Origin: Muribaculaceae bacterium
Lineage (GTDB): Bacteria; Bacteroidota; Bacteroidia; Bacteroidales; Muribaculaceae
Length of the DNA: 64,000 nt
Direction: 5' to 3'
Assembly: GCA_003979155.1 (NCBI GenBank)
Contig: RYWL01000001.1
Span: forward strand, 1 to 64,000
Shown here: one piece after another, positions 29,101 to 36,449 of the stretch
Numbering within the stretch: position 1 is the first letter of the stretch
How the letters are laid out: each line of letters opens with the position of its first letter
Notes under the pieces: generated by a model
Seen by the model: only the letters and a program-made list of their open reading frames with translations
The model's database searches: none
Told to the model about the DNA's origin: nothing
Position numbers and translations under genes: made by a program

Positions 29101-29343
29101 GCCTACATACGAAACGACAATCGTAGCGTTTGCAGACGTAACCTTCAGCGAGAAATCACCGTCGATGCCTGTTGTTGCACCGTTCTTGGTTCCTTTTTCT
29201 ATTATGGAGGCACCAATGAGTGTTTCTCCTGTAGCCGAGTCAAGGACAACGCCTTTGACCATTACCTGAGCTGAGGCACTCATGGCTATTGCCGCGAGCA
29301 GCGCAACCAGGTAGCATCGGAGGTTGATAAGTTTGGTTTTCAT
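26131..29343 (-). CDS. SusC/RagA-family TonB-dependent outer-membrane transporter
   Basis: A 1070-residue outer-membrane protein. A signal peptide (about 1-25) precedes a carboxypeptidase-regulatory-like beta-sandwich (VKGVVLDSATGETLIGASI, about 27-105), the TonB box region EVVVVGYGTQ, the plug (SGAPGGATSIRIRGASSLN; YIIDGVPM; DVLKDASACAIYGAAGANGV, about 115-225), and a 22-strand barrel ending in an aromatic residue (YTLGVNLAF). It imports oligosaccharides into the periplasm with energy from TonB-ExbBD. It is the first gene of the operon, with a 5' leader of about 120 nt from the -7 element at 29470-29477. The N-terminal extension for a SusR/anti-sigma pairing is absent. Confidence 0.96.
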   Translation of the reverse strand: MKTKLINLRCYLVALLAAIAMSASAQVMVKGVVLDSATGETLIGASIIEKGTKNGATTGIDGDFSLKVTSANATIVVSYVGYTTKEVKLDGRTDVTVELNEDSQTLDEVVVVGYGTQRKSDITGSVASLSRDQMAQTIVTNADQMLQGKVAGVQVTQNSGAPGGATSIRIRGASSLNSSNEPLYIIDGVPMNTSNSSIGGFAWAQGSDGQTTVNPLASIAPSDIVSIDVLKDASACAIYGAAGANGVVLVTTRRGEAGHSNVTYDGYVAWQQTAKRLDMMNLRQYAQYQTELFEDGILNESNYDKTYSDISLLGKGTDWQDEIFRTALMQSHQVGVTGGNEKTVYAMSAGWMQQDGIIIGSDFSRFNTRFNIDNNFTKWLKVGGSLAYTRTDETITRNDGSDGVIMQAIGMMPTVPVYDFDGNWAGPDNVNGASQWNPVALALITNNTLLREKITGSFYGSVDFLKHFNFRAEYAFDSSENQNKSFLPRYQFGTLVSNDVNKMMQREEHSWYWMQKDYITYRQTFADKHDLTVMAGFEASKSSWDGTMIIKENFSTDYIHVMGEDGTFKSNTGWKDAQSTASVFARVNYAFDYRYLLTATVRRDGSSKFGSNHKWGTFPSVALAWRINQEKFLQSASWLNNLKLRLGFGMVGNSNIDTYRYGSALQTVLTPNGTAYIPQNLSNPDLKWEASQQYNVGLDYASFNNRLEVTLDFYRKETSDLLMQMFVPSFIGPSGDDVYGSIAPPYANVGKTRNTGVDLQITARPVVNNNFTWQSSLTLSHNRNKIVSLNDNDQIIYGKVDWYAPFQSATMFKAGEAMGVFYGYETEGLFKNEADIVGHATQTGSSLPYDNRIDKTSGVWVGDIKFKDRNGDGIINEADQTIIGDPNPDVTFGFTNTLTYKNFELNIGLNGQIGGDILNWSRYVVEGLRSIWDNQAVSVLDRARPYMIDPALGDVIGNYAYSGGKNDMPRFSNLDGNQNNRMSDRWIEDATYLRIQNISLSYTLPKNWAKTVFLQNAKVYFNVQNVYTFTKYSGYDPEIGAFNQSTLLQNIDRGRYPTPRTYTLGVNLAF

Positions 29344-29469
29344 GCAAATATGATTGGTATTGGATTATGTATTGTCAGGGGAGAGGTTTTGTGTGTTTAA
29401 TTTGATTATCTGTTCATTGGTGTCGTTAAGTATTTTTGGTATCGGATTTAAGCTCTTAGTTTTCGGGAG

Positions 29470-29477
29470 CAAATTTA
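29470..29477 (-). promoter_or_regulatory. Promoter -7 element of the mannan operon, with long leader
   Basis: The minus strand reads TAAATTTG (consensus TAnnTTTG). It is 126 nt before the susC ATG, which implies a leader of roughly 120 nt. The gap between 29344 and 29690 holds this element, the leader and the terminator at 29592-29623; I see no gene in it. A long leader is common for susC genes and may carry post-transcriptional control. Confidence 0.55.
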
Positions 29478-29591
29478 CGGTGTTACAACGGCAGAAAATT
29501 GCATTATATTATCCGCGATTTCTCTAAATCATATTATTTGTTCTTTTTTATCTGCCTATCAGTATTTTTAACTTAATACTCTGCGGCAGGG

Positions 29592-29623
29592 AAAAAAAAG
29601 ACGTGCCGCCGATAGGCGACACG
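29592..29623 (-). terminator. Rho-independent terminator of the GH5/esterase unit
   Basis: A 9-bp stem (29602-29610 with 29615-29623, one G-U pair), 4-nt loop, and eight T on the minus strand (29592-29599). It separates the upstream esterase-GH5 transcript from the susC operon. Confidence 0.85.
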
Positions 29624-29690
29624 CCGAATTTACTAAAACAATCGGGAACAAAACCTGACAAATCAGATTAGGGAATATATCGGTTGTGCA

Positions 29691-30992
29691 TCATTTCTTT
29701 TGTTTTTTCACTGCCGCGGCAGTGCTGCGTATCAGGGCTATGGTGCTGCTGTCGGCCATGAATACGGAGTTGAGCCCCTGGTCTTCCTGAGCCGGGTCGC
29801 CCGTGTAGGGGTCGCCGCTCTCCCATGTGCTGTGCGGAGGTGTGACATTGCCGCCCCATGCCCAGAAATTGACACCGTTGAGACCGGATTCGCCTTCTAC
29901 AAGGTCAAATACATATTTATAATATGCGTCGCGCGCCGTGGTAGGCGAGCCAGGCTCAATGGCCATGGAATCGCGGGGAAAACCAAATTCCTCAAGCACC
30001 AGAGGCTTTGAAGTGAGTCGGCGATGCGACTCCACATACTCACGGGTATTGGCAAACGCATTCGGAAGGCTATCGGTGAGAGCTTCGGGCGACACCCAGC
30101 GCCAATTGTAGGGCCAGATATGTATATTGGCATAGTCAATTGCGGGGTCGTTGTGAATCTCGGCCCACAGCTCTATATCGCCCTCGCAGCCCCATTTGCC
30201 TTCGCTGCCGGTCGACACCAGATGATTGGGGTCGATACTCTTGATGAGCTTGCCCGTAGCTATAAGCCACTCTTTGAAAACCTCTTTGTTTGCAGGGTCG
30301 AAGCAGCGCGGTTCGTTGGCTATCTGCCACGACATAATTGCCGGCGACTCGGCATAGGGCTTGCCGGTGATTGAGTTGGTGCGGCTCACAATATTGCGAA
30401 CATGATTGGCATACAATTCTTTGGCGACACTGTCGGTGACAAACTGCGAGGCAAAACGCATGTAGTTGGAGTAGCCGTCGCGCTGAGGAATGACAGCAGG
30501 ACCTTTGCCGGCCCACTCGAGATAGGTGCCGTAGCCGCCGCTCCACTCCCACGAGTTATTGAGATAGAGCACGGCTTTCATGCCGCGTTGTTCGAGGCTT
30601 TCGAGCAGGTAGTCGAGACCGGTGAGAAGGTCGGTGTCGTATATACCCGGCTCTTTCTGGAGTGTGGGCTCTATATGGCACGGCAATGGCTCGTTGCCGT
30701 CGCCGCCTACAAGAATACGGAGATTGTCGATGCCTATTGACTGGAGCGAATCGAGTTCCTGCTCCAGTCGTGCACGGTCGCCCCCCTCGCCGGGCGAGGC
30801 AAGTATTGTCCCATACCAGAAATTGGTGCCGACATAGCGATACGGTTCGTTGCCGAGCATGAATTCGCCGTTTTCAACACGAACGAACTCAGGCACGGGT
30901 TCGGCGCTCTTGTTCGAACATGCCGCCACAGCTGCCATACAAGTCAAGGCACAGAGAAATTTGACTTTTTTTATCATGTTTTTTGTTTTCAT
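29691..30992 (-). CDS. GH5 endo-beta-1,4-mannanase, lipoprotein
   Basis: A 433-residue lipoprotein (lipobox AVAAC) with a second possible ATG at 30977. The catalytic barrel begins with GEFMLGNEPYRYVGTNFWYG and shows DNLRILVGGDGNE, the acid/base Glu in SWQIANEPRCF near 227, the ANIHIWPYNW substrate loop, and the nucleophile Glu in LVLEEFGFPRD near 333. FVRVENGEFMLGNEPY and NFWAWGG are typical of mannanase subfamily GH5_7. It starts 3 nt after the acetylesterase stop and is followed by a strong terminator, so the two form a separate unit upstream of the main operon. The endo-acting mannanase probably works at the cell surface. Confidence 0.92.
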   Translation of the reverse strand: MKTKNMIKKVKFLCALTCMAAVAACSNKSAEPVPEFVRVENGEFMLGNEPYRYVGTNFWYGTILASPGEGGDRARLEQELDSLQSIGIDNLRILVGGDGNEPLPCHIEPTLQKEPGIYDTDLLTGLDYLLESLEQRGMKAVLYLNNSWEWSGGYGTYLEWAGKGPAVIPQRDGYSNYMRFASQFVTDSVAKELYANHVRNIVSRTNSITGKPYAESPAIMSWQIANEPRCFDPANKEVFKEWLIATGKLIKSIDPNHLVSTGSEGKWGCEGDIELWAEIHNDPAIDYANIHIWPYNWRWVSPEALTDSLPNAFANTREYVESHRRLTSKPLVLEEFGFPRDSMAIEPGSPTTARDAYYKYVFDLVEGESGLNGVNFWAWGGNVTPPHSTWESGDPYTGDPAQEDQGLNSVFMADSSTIALIRSTAAAVKKQKK

Positions 30993-30995
30993 TTG

Positions 30996-32435
30996 TTATT
31001 TATCCCAGTTGTCGGTGCGGAAGGGCATAAGGGGCATGCCGTACATATCGCGGATTTTACCGATAGCGAAATTACGGAATAGGTAACGCACCGATTTTAT
31101 TTCTTTAAATTCGGGAGCCGACACGATGATTGAGAGGTGGTCGCGGTCGATATTTGCTTTGGCCGGATAGAAAACACGGTCTTCTCCTGCCACTTCAAAG
31201 CCTTCGAGGTCGTCGTTGGGCGTAAAGCCCTGCAACGCGTCATTGAAGTAAAGGGTAGCCTCGCCACCGTTAACTTCCATATTTTTGAATGTCGGGAAAG
31301 TGTGCGGCACTCCCTTGAGACCATAGGTATGGGTGGCGGCCAAAGCGGCCATACGCTGTCCGATAGGACGCTTGTTGCGTGCATGGATATCGTCGGGTTC
31401 GTCGGGATATACGAGGTCTGCAGTTCCGACTATATATGCACCCTCGGTGTCGGCGGCAGCTTTGCGCTGAGCCTCGCGGAAAATCGCCGCATTTGTGCCG
31501 TTCACATCGCCGTAATCCCAGCCCGGGAGCTCTACAAAATAAAACTGCATGTCGTTGTTGCCCCATAATTGACGCCAGTGATTGAGCATGTCGGCCTGAC
31601 GGGCACCGTAATAGCTCTCGCCGCCAACGTTCGACTCGCCCTGATTCCAGAGAAAGCCCCTGAGAGTATATCCAGCCACAGGCAGTAGCATAGCATTGTA
31701 CATCACGCCCACACGCTCGTATTCGGGCATTTTTTCATCGGCCTGCTCGGCTTTCATGTCGCGGTCGGGATAATTGGCTATAAGGCTTTCAGGCTCCCAG
31801 CCCTCTACTTTGCTGCCGCCGTATGCACAGCTGATGATGCCTACAGGAACATCAAGCATATCGCGCAGAGCCGTAGCGAAAAACCATGCGAGAGCCGAAA
31901 ACTCGCCCGCGTTCTCAGGGGAGCTCTCCTTCCATGTAGCGTCGATGTCTTCACGCGGCTCATAACTTCCGGCTTTGGGAACTGTGATGAAACGGATACC
32001 ATGTCCGAGCTTGCGGCTAAACATAATCTGCTCGCCACCATCTTCAATCGGCTGATTCCAGAAGCCTCGCAGAGGCATTTCCATATTGCTCTGTCCGGAG
32101 GCAAACCACACCTCGCCGGCAAGAATATTATTAAAGGTAAGCGATGTTTTGTCGGAAGTATCAGTCACGGTGAGCGACAGCGGAGTGTAGGAGGCCTCGG
32201 GAGTGGCCACTGTCATGCGCCAGCGTCCGTCGGCAGCTGTCTTTGCCGACGACTTTGCGCCCCATGAGCAACGGGCTGTAACCGTGGAGCCTGGTGCGGC
32301 CTTACCCCAGAGTACGGCTGTCGTATCAGACTGGAGTACCATATTGTCGGAGAATACATGCGGCATCTCGACACGCCCTTCGACCGAAAGAGGGCATAAT
32401 GCAAGAAGGAATAAAGGAATAAATAATTTTTTCAT
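30996..32435 (-). CDS. Sialate O-acetylesterase-like SGNH carbohydrate esterase
   Basis: A 479-residue protein with a signal peptide (MKKLFIPLFLLALCPLSVEG). The N-terminal beta domain (RVEMPHVFSDNMVLQ) and the block I motif VWFASGQSNMEMPL (catalytic Ser near 115) are the pattern of the sialate O-acetylesterase family. GAYGGSKVE-like (CAYGGSKVEGWEP) and WNQGESN blocks follow, and DDIHARNKRPIGQRMA near 350 carries the catalytic His. No sialic-acid genes are nearby, and the gene is coupled (3 nt) to a GH5 mannanase, so removal of acetyl groups from acetylated mannan or glucomannan is the likely job. Substrate is inferred from context. A -7 element at 32458-32465 sits just before the start. Confidence 0.88.
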   Translation of the reverse strand: MKKLFIPLFLLALCPLSVEGRVEMPHVFSDNMVLQSDTTAVLWGKAAPGSTVTARCSWGAKSSAKTAADGRWRMTVATPEASYTPLSLTVTDTSDKTSLTFNNILAGEVWFASGQSNMEMPLRGFWNQPIEDGGEQIMFSRKLGHGIRFITVPKAGSYEPREDIDATWKESSPENAGEFSALAWFFATALRDMLDVPVGIISCAYGGSKVEGWEPESLIANYPDRDMKAEQADEKMPEYERVGVMYNAMLLPVAGYTLRGFLWNQGESNVGGESYYGARQADMLNHWRQLWGNNDMQFYFVELPGWDYGDVNGTNAAIFREAQRKAAADTEGAYIVGTADLVYPDEPDDIHARNKRPIGQRMAALAATHTYGLKGVPHTFPTFKNMEVNGGEATLYFNDALQGFTPNDDLEGFEVAGEDRVFYPAKANIDRDHLSIIVSAPEFKEIKSVRYLFRNFAIGKIRDMYGMPLMPFRTDNWDK

Positions 32436-32457
32436 GGCTAAAATTGCGGATTAGCCA

Positions 32458-32465
32458 CAAAGATA
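32458..32465 (-). promoter_or_regulatory. Promoter -7 element of the esterase-GH5 unit
   Basis: The minus strand reads TATCTTTG (TAnnTTTG), 23 nt before the esterase ATG, implying a short leader and independent transcription. Confidence 0.55.
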
Positions 32466-32527
32466 GTCATTTCATCTATATGTATTTCATGCGCAATACA
32501 ATTCTTCAAAAGATTGATAAAATAGTG

Positions 32528-33595
32528 TCATTTGCGTCTGAAAAAACCCGTTCGTCCGCCGCCGGGAAGATTAACTGTGAGCACTATACGCTGATAGAAC
32601 GTGAATGCCGACTGCGCAACATGGAAATCAAGCGAGGCTCGCAACTTTACAAAACTGTTGCTGTAGATGTCGGCAAAGACATCGGTTCGGCTGTAATACT
32701 TCGACTGATAATATGGCTCACCCTGGTAAAGCAAGCTTGCGAAAGGCTTATAGTCGGGCATCTGCCGGCCGCCGGCATAAAACTCCTCTCTCACGCCTAA
32801 CCAACGCCACAGAACCACACACTCCGCCCAGGCTCCGAGAGGCGTTTTCCATTCGGAGTTCTCACGATTGCGCTCAAGGGTGAGAAGCGGGCCGGCTCGG
32901 AACATAAGACTGTCGAGAGCCGTGCCGTCCGACAGATTCACTCCGATATAAGGATTTACAACAAAATTATCGACAATATGCTGATTATCCGGCGCGTTTT
33001 TCTGAAGTGCAAAATGATTCATCATCGCATGGCCGCCCACAAAGAAAGCGCCTCCGCGAGGCTGCATGCGTCCGTGCACAACTATATTGAAAGCCTCACG
33101 CTGCTTTTCGGTCTGCATGCCGCGCCAGTCGACATAAGCATCGACAAACCCCTTGTCGCCGCGATACTGCACAAGCAGGCCTCGGATATTACGCTGCGTA
33201 TAAGCCATGCTGTCGCTCCATAGAAAGCCCGGCATCTCCTCGCGGAGTTGCTTACGGGGAAACATACCCATCGAGAAACTCCACGGGCTATCGGCAGCGC
33301 TTCCATCATGCCGATAGTATAATGTGGGCGATACACGGTGTCCGTCCCATTCACATCCTATGGGCTGATTCCACACTACTCCGCCTGCAATGCGGTCGGT
33401 TTCCGAGAAACTGAGCCCCAGCTCCGGAGCGAGACTGGTGAAGAAAAATGTTTTTGTGTCGGTATAACGGTTGTCGCCCTCGCGGTTGTCGAAGACCGAA
33501 CAGAAATCGATGCTCCATGTCGGCTCTACCGCATACGATGCGAGCGTAGCGGCCATAAGCGCCACTGCATGCAGATATTTGATAAGACTGCGCAT
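32528..33595 (-). CDS. Exported protein of unknown function beside the mannan locus
   Basis: No family is recognised. The ATG at 33595 gives a 355-residue protein with a signal peptide (MRSLIKYLHAVALMAATLASYA); the frame from 33619 would overlap the promoter element and is rejected. The sequence has alternating polar and aromatic stretches (WSFSMGMFPRKQL, AFFVGGHAMMNHFAL, FVVNPYIGVNLSDG, FTFYQRIVLTVNLPGG) like outer-membrane beta strands, although the C-terminus ends with Arg/Lys rather than an aromatic residue. An outer-membrane barrel or glycan-induced surface protein is possible. It is in the same direction as the esterase-GH5 unit, 92 nt upstream, but both have their own promoters. Confidence 0.75.
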   Translation of the reverse strand: MRSLIKYLHAVALMAATLASYAVEPTWSIDFCSVFDNREGDNRYTDTKTFFFTSLAPELGLSFSETDRIAGGVVWNQPIGCEWDGHRVSPTLYYRHDGSAADSPWSFSMGMFPRKQLREEMPGFLWSDSMAYTQRNIRGLLVQYRGDKGFVDAYVDWRGMQTEKQREAFNIVVHGRMQPRGGAFFVGGHAMMNHFALQKNAPDNQHIVDNFVVNPYIGVNLSDGTALDSLMFRAGPLLTLERNRENSEWKTPLGAWAECVVLWRWLGVREEFYAGGRQMPDYKPFASLLYQGEPYYQSKYYSRTDVFADIYSNSFVKLRASLDFHVAQSAFTFYQRIVLTVNLPGGGRTGFFRRK

Positions 33596-33616
33596 ATAGA
33601 TATTATTCAATCGGCA

Positions 33617-33624
33617 CAAAATTA
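33617..33624 (-). promoter_or_regulatory. Promoter -7 element for the unknown exported protein
   Basis: The minus strand reads TAATTTTG, 22 nt before the ATG at 33595. It overlaps the alternative start at 33619 and so decides for the shorter protein. Confidence 0.6.
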
Positions 33625-33647
33625 ACTATTTCTCACGGAAAAGCAAT

Positions 33648-33690
33648 GCCTCCGCATCGCTGCTTGCATTGATTGCAGCGATGCGGAGGC
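33648..33690 (-). terminator. Perfect 16-bp hairpin after the DJ-1/PfpI gene
   Basis: A perfect 16-bp stem (33648-33663 with 33675-33690) with an 11-nt loop. On the minus strand it is followed by ATTGCTTTTCC, a weak T-run, 50 nt after the DJ-1/PfpI stop. It is probably that gene's terminator. Confidence 0.65.
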
Positions 33691-33740
33691 TTATTATGTC
33701 TTAGGCAGCCTGCCGGCGCGATAGCCGACAGAGTGCGGCC

Positions 33741-34313
33741 TCAGAAGTAGAAGTTCATAGTTTTGGGATAAAAAATCATTGCCGAGCCCACTTGCTGCGC
33801 AATGGCATCGCCGAGCGAATTGGCAACAATAGCCAGACCAAAACGCATGGCTGCACTCGGACCATTGGCGGTAATAAGGTCGCGAGTAGCCATTACAGGC
33901 ACATCGCGCATCTGTGCGCCACCCTTTTTGCACATTTCTTCAAACCCGGGATAGCAGGTAGCGTCGCGCCCTTCGAGAAGACCGAGCGGCGCCAGCACAA
34001 CTCCGGGAGAAGCGCAAATTGCTGCAATTTTACCTTTATGCTCTTTAAGCACACGGCACACGGCTTCATCAGATGCAAGATTGCTCGCGCCGGGCATACC
34101 GCCGGGCACTATCAGCCACTCGGCATCGGAGAAGTCGGCTTCACTCATTGTCATGTCGGCGGCGACAGTGACTCCATGAGCTCCGGTAACATTGAGATCC
34201 GAGGTTATCGACACAGTTTTTGCATCCATACCGGCACGACGGAGCACGTCGACCACAGTAATGGCCTCAATCTCTTCAAATCCTTCTGCAAGGAATATAA
34301 ATGAACGACACAT
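33741..34313 (-). CDS. DJ-1/PfpI-family protein
   Basis: A 190-residue cytoplasmic protein from the ATG at 34313. It shows the class I glutamine-amidotransferase-like fold of the DJ-1/ThiJ/PfpI family: FLAEGFEEIEAITVVDVLRRAG with the conserved Glu, VPGGMPGASNL, and the nucleophile elbow AAICASPGVV with Cys near 104. This combination is typical of the DJ-1 subgroup (YajL-like), proposed to act as protein or nucleotide deglycases or redox-sensitive chaperones. It is transcribed alone, divergent from apbE, with a strong hairpin behind it. The exact activity cannot be told from sequence. Confidence 0.9.
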   Translation of the reverse strand: MCRSFIFLAEGFEEIEAITVVDVLRRAGMDAKTVSITSDLNVTGAHGVTVAADMTMSEADFSDAEWLIVPGGMPGASNLASDEAVCRVLKEHKGKIAAICASPGVVLAPLGLLEGRDATCYPGFEEMCKKGGAQMRDVPVMATRDLITANGPSAAMRFGLAIVANSLGDAIAQQVGSAMIFYPKTMNFYF

Positions 34314-34439
34314 AGTATTCTCTTTTATTGATTGGGAGCGGACTCCCATTGGTTATTAATCTCTTCGATGCCTAAGCATAGCATCTTTTAATAGAAACAA
34401 TCGCCCTCGAAGTTTTGTTCGCTGACCGGATAATTTTTG

Positions 34440-34447
34440 TAATTTTG
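34440..34447 (+). promoter_or_regulatory. Promoter -7 element of the ApbE gene
   Basis: TAATTTTG matches TAnnTTTG, 23 nt before the ATG at 34470. Confidence 0.55.
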
Positions 34448-34469
34448 CCTATAATTAGAATTTTTAGTG

Positions 34470-35462
34470 ATGAAATATAAGTTGGTAGTTCTGCCGCTAA
34501 TATCGGCATTTTTCTTCACATTTGCAAGCTGCAGGCAAAATTTTTCGAAATCGGAGGGCCAAACATGGGGAACTGTATATCATATCGCTTACGACGGCTC
34601 CGAAAATTGCGACGAAGCTGTGAAAGCGACACTGCAGATGATTGACCACGAATTATCGATGTTCAACCCATCGTCGACCGTATCTCTCGTAAATACCGGC
34701 CGGCTCGAAAAGACGTCGCTCCACTTCAGGCGCGTTTTCGATATATCACAAAAAATCAATAGGCTTTCGGGGGGAGTCTACGACCCTACCATAGGGCCGA
34801 TTAGCAACTTGTGGGGCTTCGGACCTTCGGAAACGGCTACCGAGCCCGACGCAGAGGCTATCTCCCAGGCACTCAAAGCAGTAGGAATCGACTCTTGCTC
34901 CATTGACACTTGCGGCCTGATTGTGCGCAAAAGCCCGGCGACGGTATTCGATTTTTCGTCGGTCGCAAAAGGCTATGGCATCGACTGCGTGGCCGACACG
35001 CTCGAAGCTCTCGGCGCTCATAACTATATGATAGAAATAGGCGGAGAAGTGCTGGCCTGCGGACTCAACCCCAATGGCCGGCGGTGGCGCATACAGATTG
35101 ACTCACCTTTGTCGGGATTAGGCCACGAACGTCTGGGCGTCATTGAGCTCGGACCTGAAAGGTCGGCAGTAGCATCGTCGGGCAACTATCGCAATCTTCG
35201 CCGCAAAGCCGACGGCTCGCTCTACGGCCACACCCTGTCGCCGCTCTCGGGCTATCCGGTCGAAGGTCGTGTTGCAGCCGCTACGGTCGTAGCTTCAGAC
35301 TGCGCAACCGCCGATGCCCTCGCCACAGCATGCATGGCTGCCGCCGAGCCCGACTCTGCCCTCGCAATTCTTTCGAGAGCAGAAGCCAACGGCATTATAG
35401 TTTATATCGAAGGGGATTCATTGCAGACCCGGGCGACTGCCGGTTTCAAAATGCTGAGATAG
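34470..35462 (+). CDS. apbE: FAD:protein FMN transferase (ApbE family lipoprotein)
   Basis: A 330-residue lipoprotein (MKYKLVVLPLISAFFFTFASC; lipobox FASC). An adjacent GTG at 34467 is less likely. Family motifs are GTVYHIAYDG, IDHELSMFNPSSTVSLVN, GGVYDPTIGPI, FDFSSVAKGYGID for FAD binding, MIEIGGEVLACG, and HTLSPLSGYPVEG with the TVVASDCATADALATACM segment that holds the metal/catalytic residues. The enzyme moves FMN from FAD to a Thr of target proteins such as subunits of the Na-pumping NQR or RNF complexes, on the periplasmic side. No target gene is in the window. The gene stands alone on its strand. Confidence 0.92.
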   Translation: MKYKLVVLPLISAFFFTFASCRQNFSKSEGQTWGTVYHIAYDGSENCDEAVKATLQMIDHELSMFNPSSTVSLVNTGRLEKTSLHFRRVFDISQKINRLSGGVYDPTIGPISNLWGFGPSETATEPDAEAISQALKAVGIDSCSIDTCGLIVRKSPATVFDFSSVAKGYGIDCVADTLEALGAHNYMIEIGGEVLACGLNPNGRRWRIQIDSPLSGLGHERLGVIELGPERSAVASSGNYRNLRRKADGSLYGHTLSPLSGYPVEGRVAAATVVASDCATADALATACMAAAEPDSALAILSRAEANGIIVYIEGDSLQTRATAGFKMLR

Positions 35463-35522
35463 ATACAAAAAAAAGCGGCTGCCTCACGACAACCGACAAT
35501 CTTTAACCTTTAATCTAATACC

Positions 35523-35606
35523 ATGAAAAAACACAGTGCAAAATCAGTAATTATGACTTTCAAACATTCCATAAGACTGAATGGTTCACGCAGATTTTTG
35601 GTTTAA
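35523..35606 (+). CDS. Possible 27-residue small ORF before the response regulator
   Basis: A short frame begins ATGAAAAAACACAG after an A/T-rich leader of the kind seen before real genes here, and encodes a basic 27-residue peptide (MKKHSAKSVIMTFKHSIRLN...) ending at TAA 35604-35606. It sits in the 264-nt gap between apbE and the response regulator, which otherwise holds an inverted repeat TTAACT/AGTTAA (35603-35616) and a near-consensus TAATTTTA (35640-35647). It may be a leader peptide, a small protein or chance. Confidence 0.25.
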   Translation: MKKHSAKSVIMTFKHSIRLNGSRRFLV

Positions 35607-35726
35607 CTTTAGTTAACACAAATTCTCGGCAGAAAATACTAATTTTACAACGCAATAGCCCCAATATAATAAATCATACACCAAAAGATAGACCGGGCGA
35701 CCATGACGCCTGTCAAAAATTTTGCA

Positions 35727-36449
35727 ATGAGAACCAAAATTTTAGTAATAGACGACGAAGAAGCCGTATGCGAGATTCTTAAATTCAATCTCGAGCGCGA
35801 AGGCTACGAAGTCGACACCGCATACAGTGCCGAAGAGGCCCTCGACATGGATAATCTCGACAGTTACTCACTTTTTATTGTCGATATCATGATGGGTGAG
35901 CTCTCCGGTTTTGATTTTGCCAACCGCATCCACAACGTAACCGCCACAGAAGACATCCCCATGCTCTTCTGCTCTGCCCTCTCCGACGAAGACTGCGTGG
36001 TAAAGGGCCTCAACATAGGCGCCGACGACTACATTACAAAACCATTCAACATAGGCGAGGTATTGGCTCGCGTACGCGCCATTCTGCGACGCTCAAACAT
36101 TTCCTTCAAACGCTCGGCTCAGGATATCATGGAGCAGGAATCTATCTACGAGCCCGACATAGTGTTCCGCAATCTCCGCATCGACCGCAACAACAAAGAG
36201 TGCTTCCTCAACAACGAGCCAGTCACTCTCACTCGCACCGAGTTCGACATTCTTCTTTTCTTCCTCACCCACCGCAACAAAATTTATTCTCGCGAAGAAA
36301 TAATTAAAAACGTGTGGGGCGACAATGTGGTTGTTACCGGACGCACTATCGACACAAACATCACACGCCTACGCAAAAAATTGGGCGATTGTGAAAAATA
36401 CGTAGTTACCCGCCAGGGATTCGGGTATGGCTTTAAAGAGACGTATTAG
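35727..36449 (+). CDS. OmpR/PhoB-family response regulator
   Basis: A 240-residue protein from the ATG at 35727 (MRTKILVIDDEEAVCEIL); an ATG at 35703 adds eight atypical residues. The receiver domain (1-120) has the acidic pair in IDDEE, the phospho-acceptor Asp in LFIVDIMMGE near 52, and the Lys in YITKPFN. The C-terminal winged helix (about 145-240) has LTRTEFDILLFFLTHRNK and VTGRTIDTNITRLRKKLG, the DNA-recognition helix. It overlaps the histidine kinase gene by 23 nt, so they form one two-component pair. It resembles the RprXY type of Bacteroides by layout; the stimulus and regulon are unknown. Confidence 0.93.
   Translation: MRTKILVIDDEEAVCEILKFNLEREGYEVDTAYSAEEALDMDNLDSYSLFIVDIMMGELSGFDFANRIHNVTATEDIPMLFCSALSDEDCVVKGLNIGADDYITKPFNIGEVLARVRAILRRSNISFKRSAQDIMEQESIYEPDIVFRNLRIDRNNKECFLNNEPVTLTRTEFDILLFFLTHRNKIYSREEIIKNVWGDNVVVTGRTIDTNITRLRKKLGDCEKYVVTRQGFGYGFKETY

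Noticed and set aside
34325..34385. Small hairpins in the leader of the DJ-1/PfpI gene (TGGGAG/CTCCCA and GATGC/GCATC) as a riboswitch
   Set aside because: Arms of 5-6 bp only, with no recognisable riboswitch core; could be chance.
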